Part shown: piece after piece, positions 62,254 through 64,000 of the stretch
Layout of the letters: each line of letters starts with the position of its first letter
Position numbering within the stretch: the stretch's first letter is position 1
Origin: Chitinophagaceae bacterium
Lineage (GTDB): Bacteria; Bacteroidota; Bacteroidia; Chitinophagales; Chitinophagaceae
Direction: 5' to 3'
NCBI GenBank assembly: GCA_017307755.1
Contig: JAFKGQ010000008.1
Location: 434,001-498,000, forward strand
Length of the DNA stretch: 64,000 nucleotides
Notes under the pieces: model-generated
What the model was told of the DNA's origin: nothing
The model's input: only the letters and a program-made list of their open reading frames with translations
Databases searched by the model: none
Position numbers and translations under genes: made by a program

Positions 62254-64000
62254 TTAGGATGAAGATAAGCTCTCCCTGTGAAAGTTCAACATGGGCCGTC
62301 CGGCAATACGGATACGCAAACCCTTCTCATAAAGGGTGACCAGGACAGCCCCCGCCAGCAGCAGCAACAAAAGGATGGTGGCCATCCACTGCATTTGCCG
62401 GCCCAGATAATACGACAATGGGTGAAAGACCATTCGGATAACATGTCGTCCCGGCGGTATAGAAAGCCCCCTCAGCGCATAGTTGGTACGGATAATGGGC
62501 GACTCACGGTCATCCACCCATGCTTTCCATCCACGCTGATAAAAAACCTCGCTAAATACGGCAAACCTGCGTTTTGCCGACTCGGAGACATAAGTGATCA
62601 CATCGTTGTCATTACTCAGCAATTTGATTTGCGCCAGGGTATCGGGGCCGGGATCAAAGGCCACCTTGTCCCTGTCGGCCGAAAAGAGGATGGCTTCCTG
62701 CTCGGGCTGGAAGTGCGTCAGGCTGTCCATCACGGTCTTGGGCTTTTGTATGAAGCGCAGGCTGTCAACAAACCAGACAGGACCCAGACAGTTTGTATTT
62801 TGGTATACGAAGTCCTCGCCCGCGACATTACGCCGGAGGATGTATTTCGTGTTCAGCATATTGACCACGGGCTGGCACATAGGATAATTCATCAGTTGAT
62901 GATTGATCAGGTCCTCATACACCCGCAGCTTGGCCGCATGATACCCCCCGATGGAATTGTGGAAATAGGCGGTCATCGCCCCATAGCTCAACGTATTGTT
63001 GGCAGTATCCCTGAGATCGAGCACCCGAAAGTACCCTTTGTCCTGCGCTACCTCCTTATCCCCTCCGGAAGGAGCAAAATTCGCCCCGTATTCTTCCTTC
63101 TCCTGGTAGTTGTTGTAATTGAGGTACTTCAGGTCTGTAGCCATCAGATCCACAAAACAGAGCGTTCCCACCAGGGTCAGGAGCAGCGCGGGCCTGATCT
63201 TCCGCCGGATGTACAACCCCAGGACGAGGGCTGTGGCTGCGATGAACAGGAGGCTGCGCAGTATACTGCCCAGGAATAGGCCCCGGCGGTCCTCCCGAAG
63301 ACTTTCCAGAAAGGTCCGCACATATTCCACCTGTGCTTTCCCCTTGGCGGCAGCCCGCTCCAGCAAATGCCCGTCCGCCGAGCTGACATAATCCGACCCT
63401 GCATAAAGCCAGAACAGGACCCCAAAAACACCCAACATCAACAACAGACCCCAGCGGTATTTATGCCAAAGTTGGCTGGCCGGCCCGGTGGTTGCAGCCC
63501 CATCCCGGGGGGCGGAGTCCCCGGTAAATATCTTTTGCAAGGTCAACGTCGCCAATATACACAGCAGTAGATTGGGTACCACGATGATCATACTTGGCGC
63601 CCTGAATTTGTTGTACATGGGAAGATATTTCAACAACCAGCTGTTGAAGGGCTGGAAATAACTTCCCCAACTCATCAGGATCGTCAGGACAAAGACGCTT
63701 AATATCCACCATTTATGTTTTCCATCCAGGATGATAAGACCGGTCAGCGCTAAAAAACAAATGATCGCCCCGGCATAGGGGGGGCCTGCCACCAGTTCAC
63801 CCACACCGCCCCAATAATATTTCGGACCGTCCTCTCCCACCAGTTGCCCCAGTACCGCGGGGCTCTTCTGCAGAACCCGTACGGCATGCGACTTTTCCGC
63901 CGGCAGCTCCAGATCCGTGCTTCCCCCGTACATGTCGGGCACCAGCATGACAAAGGGCTCCGTTCTGTACATGCTGAAGTCAAAGGCTGCGGCCTCGCTC
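62254..64000 (-). CDS. YfhO-like multi-pass membrane protein (5' end outside window)
   Basis: 582 residues visible; the frame is still open at the right edge. At least six transmembrane helices are seen (AGAIICFLALTGLIILDG, WILSVFVLTILMSWGSYF, MIIVVPNLLLCILATLTL, WGLLLMLGVFGVLFWLYAGS, LLFIAATALVLGLYI, MATILLLLLLAGAVLVTLY), with a large extracytoplasmic domain between the last two. The C-terminal part (EVFYQRGWKAWVDDRESPII, LRGLSIPPGRHVIRMVFHP) is the hallmark of YfhO/GT-C-like proteins, which are linked to glycosylation of surface polymers. It leads the run with dtd. Confidence 0.82.
   Translation of the reverse strand, partial: SEAAAFDFSMYRTEPFVMLVPDMYGGSTDLELPAEKSHAVRVLQKSPAVLGQLVGEDGPKYYWGGVGELVAGPPYAGAIICFLALTGLIILDGKHKWWILSVFVLTILMSWGSYFQPFNSWLLKYLPMYNKFRAPSMIIVVPNLLLCILATLTLQKIFTGDSAPRDGAATTGPASQLWHKYRWGLLLMLGVFGVLFWLYAGSDYVSSADGHLLERAAAKGKAQVEYVRTFLESLREDRRGLFLGSILRSLLFIAATALVLGLYIRRKIRPALLLTLVGTLCFVDLMATDLKYLNYNNYQEKEEYGANFAPSGGDKEVAQDKGYFRVLDLRDTANNTLSYGAMTAYFHNSIGGYHAAKLRVYEDLINHQLMNYPMCQPVVNMLNTKYILRRNVAGEDFVYQNTNCLGPVWFVDSLRFIQKPKTVMDSLTHFQPEQEAILFSADRDKVAFDPGPDTLAQIKLLSNDNDVITYVSESAKRRFAVFSEVFYQRGWKAWVDDRESPIIRTNYALRGLSIPPGRHVIRMVFHPLSYYLGRQMQWMATILLLLLLAGAVLVTLYEKGLRIRIAGRPMLNFHRESLSSS

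Noticed and set aside
62278..63279. Open frame of ~333 codons on the plus strand opposite the YfhO-like gene
   Set aside because: Antisense shadow with low-complexity Gln/His-rich translation and no signal or domain.

Overview
The window looks like chromosome from a Bacteroidota bacterium, most likely in or near Chitinophagaceae. This rests on several signs: at least six proteins end in type IX secretion (T9SS) type A sorting domains; gliding-motility genes are present (a GldF-GldG fusion and a lipoprotein resembling the GldM N-terminus); there is a SusC/SusD locus controlled by an ECF sigma/FecR pair; MurF and alanine racemase are fused; and several genes carry the phylum-specific promoter element TAnnTTTG. 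GC content is moderate and Shine-Dalgarno sites are mostly weak. The family-level assignment is an inference; no rRNA is present.

Layout. 0-6.3 kb: the end of a T9SS cargo gene with a strong terminator, a GldM-N-like lipoprotein, then a minus-strand run terC > murF-alr > lspA. 6.5-7.9 kb: a small island-like patch bounded by two copies of an 11-bp tRNA-acceptor-like repeat, each followed by a terminator hairpin. It carries a nuclease-like gene and a ParE-type toxin-antitoxin pair. 8-9.5 kb: a small zinc-finger protein and an orphan ExbD. 9.8-14.1 kb: a tyrosinase lipoprotein, a HEAT-repeat protein and a SCO1/redoxin-like protein in one tight operon, possibly an enzyme with its own copper-handling proteins. 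14.2-24.6 kb: a polysaccharide utilization locus (ECF sigma, FecR, SusC with STN domain, SusD, DUF3823 lipoprotein, large glycosidase-like protein). 24.6-26.8 kb: envelope lipoproteins (TPR, OmpA) and a repeat-bearing T9SS cargo.

27.0-32.6 kb is the most unusual part: five closely packed genes encode three tandem tail-collar/microcystin-dependent-protein-like secreted proteins, a subtilisin with a C-terminal CUB domain, and a T9SS-sorted surface protein. In all three collar proteins the motif that normally ends the family precedes the collar domain, and the proteins stop where the normal C-terminal half would begin. They therefore look circularly permuted.

32.5-43 kb: GldFG, cysteine desulfurase, methylmalonyl-CoA epimerase, an ankyrin protein, two choice-of-anchor-type T9SS proteins and another T9SS protein. 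43-47.1 kb: acpP > fabF > rnc with a family of intergenic hairpin elements whose stems differ by compensatory changes. 47-64 kb: DUF4870, mfd, a 1294-aa T9SS subtilisin with GEVED domain, a ferredoxin-NADP-type reductase, glycyl-tRNA synthetase, a double-SGNH hydrolase, a PIN toxin-antitoxin pair with a palindromic operator, and the run YfhO-like > dtd > phzF-like > mazG-like, which leaves the window on the right.

No CRISPR array, transposase, integrase, rRNA or complete tRNA was seen.
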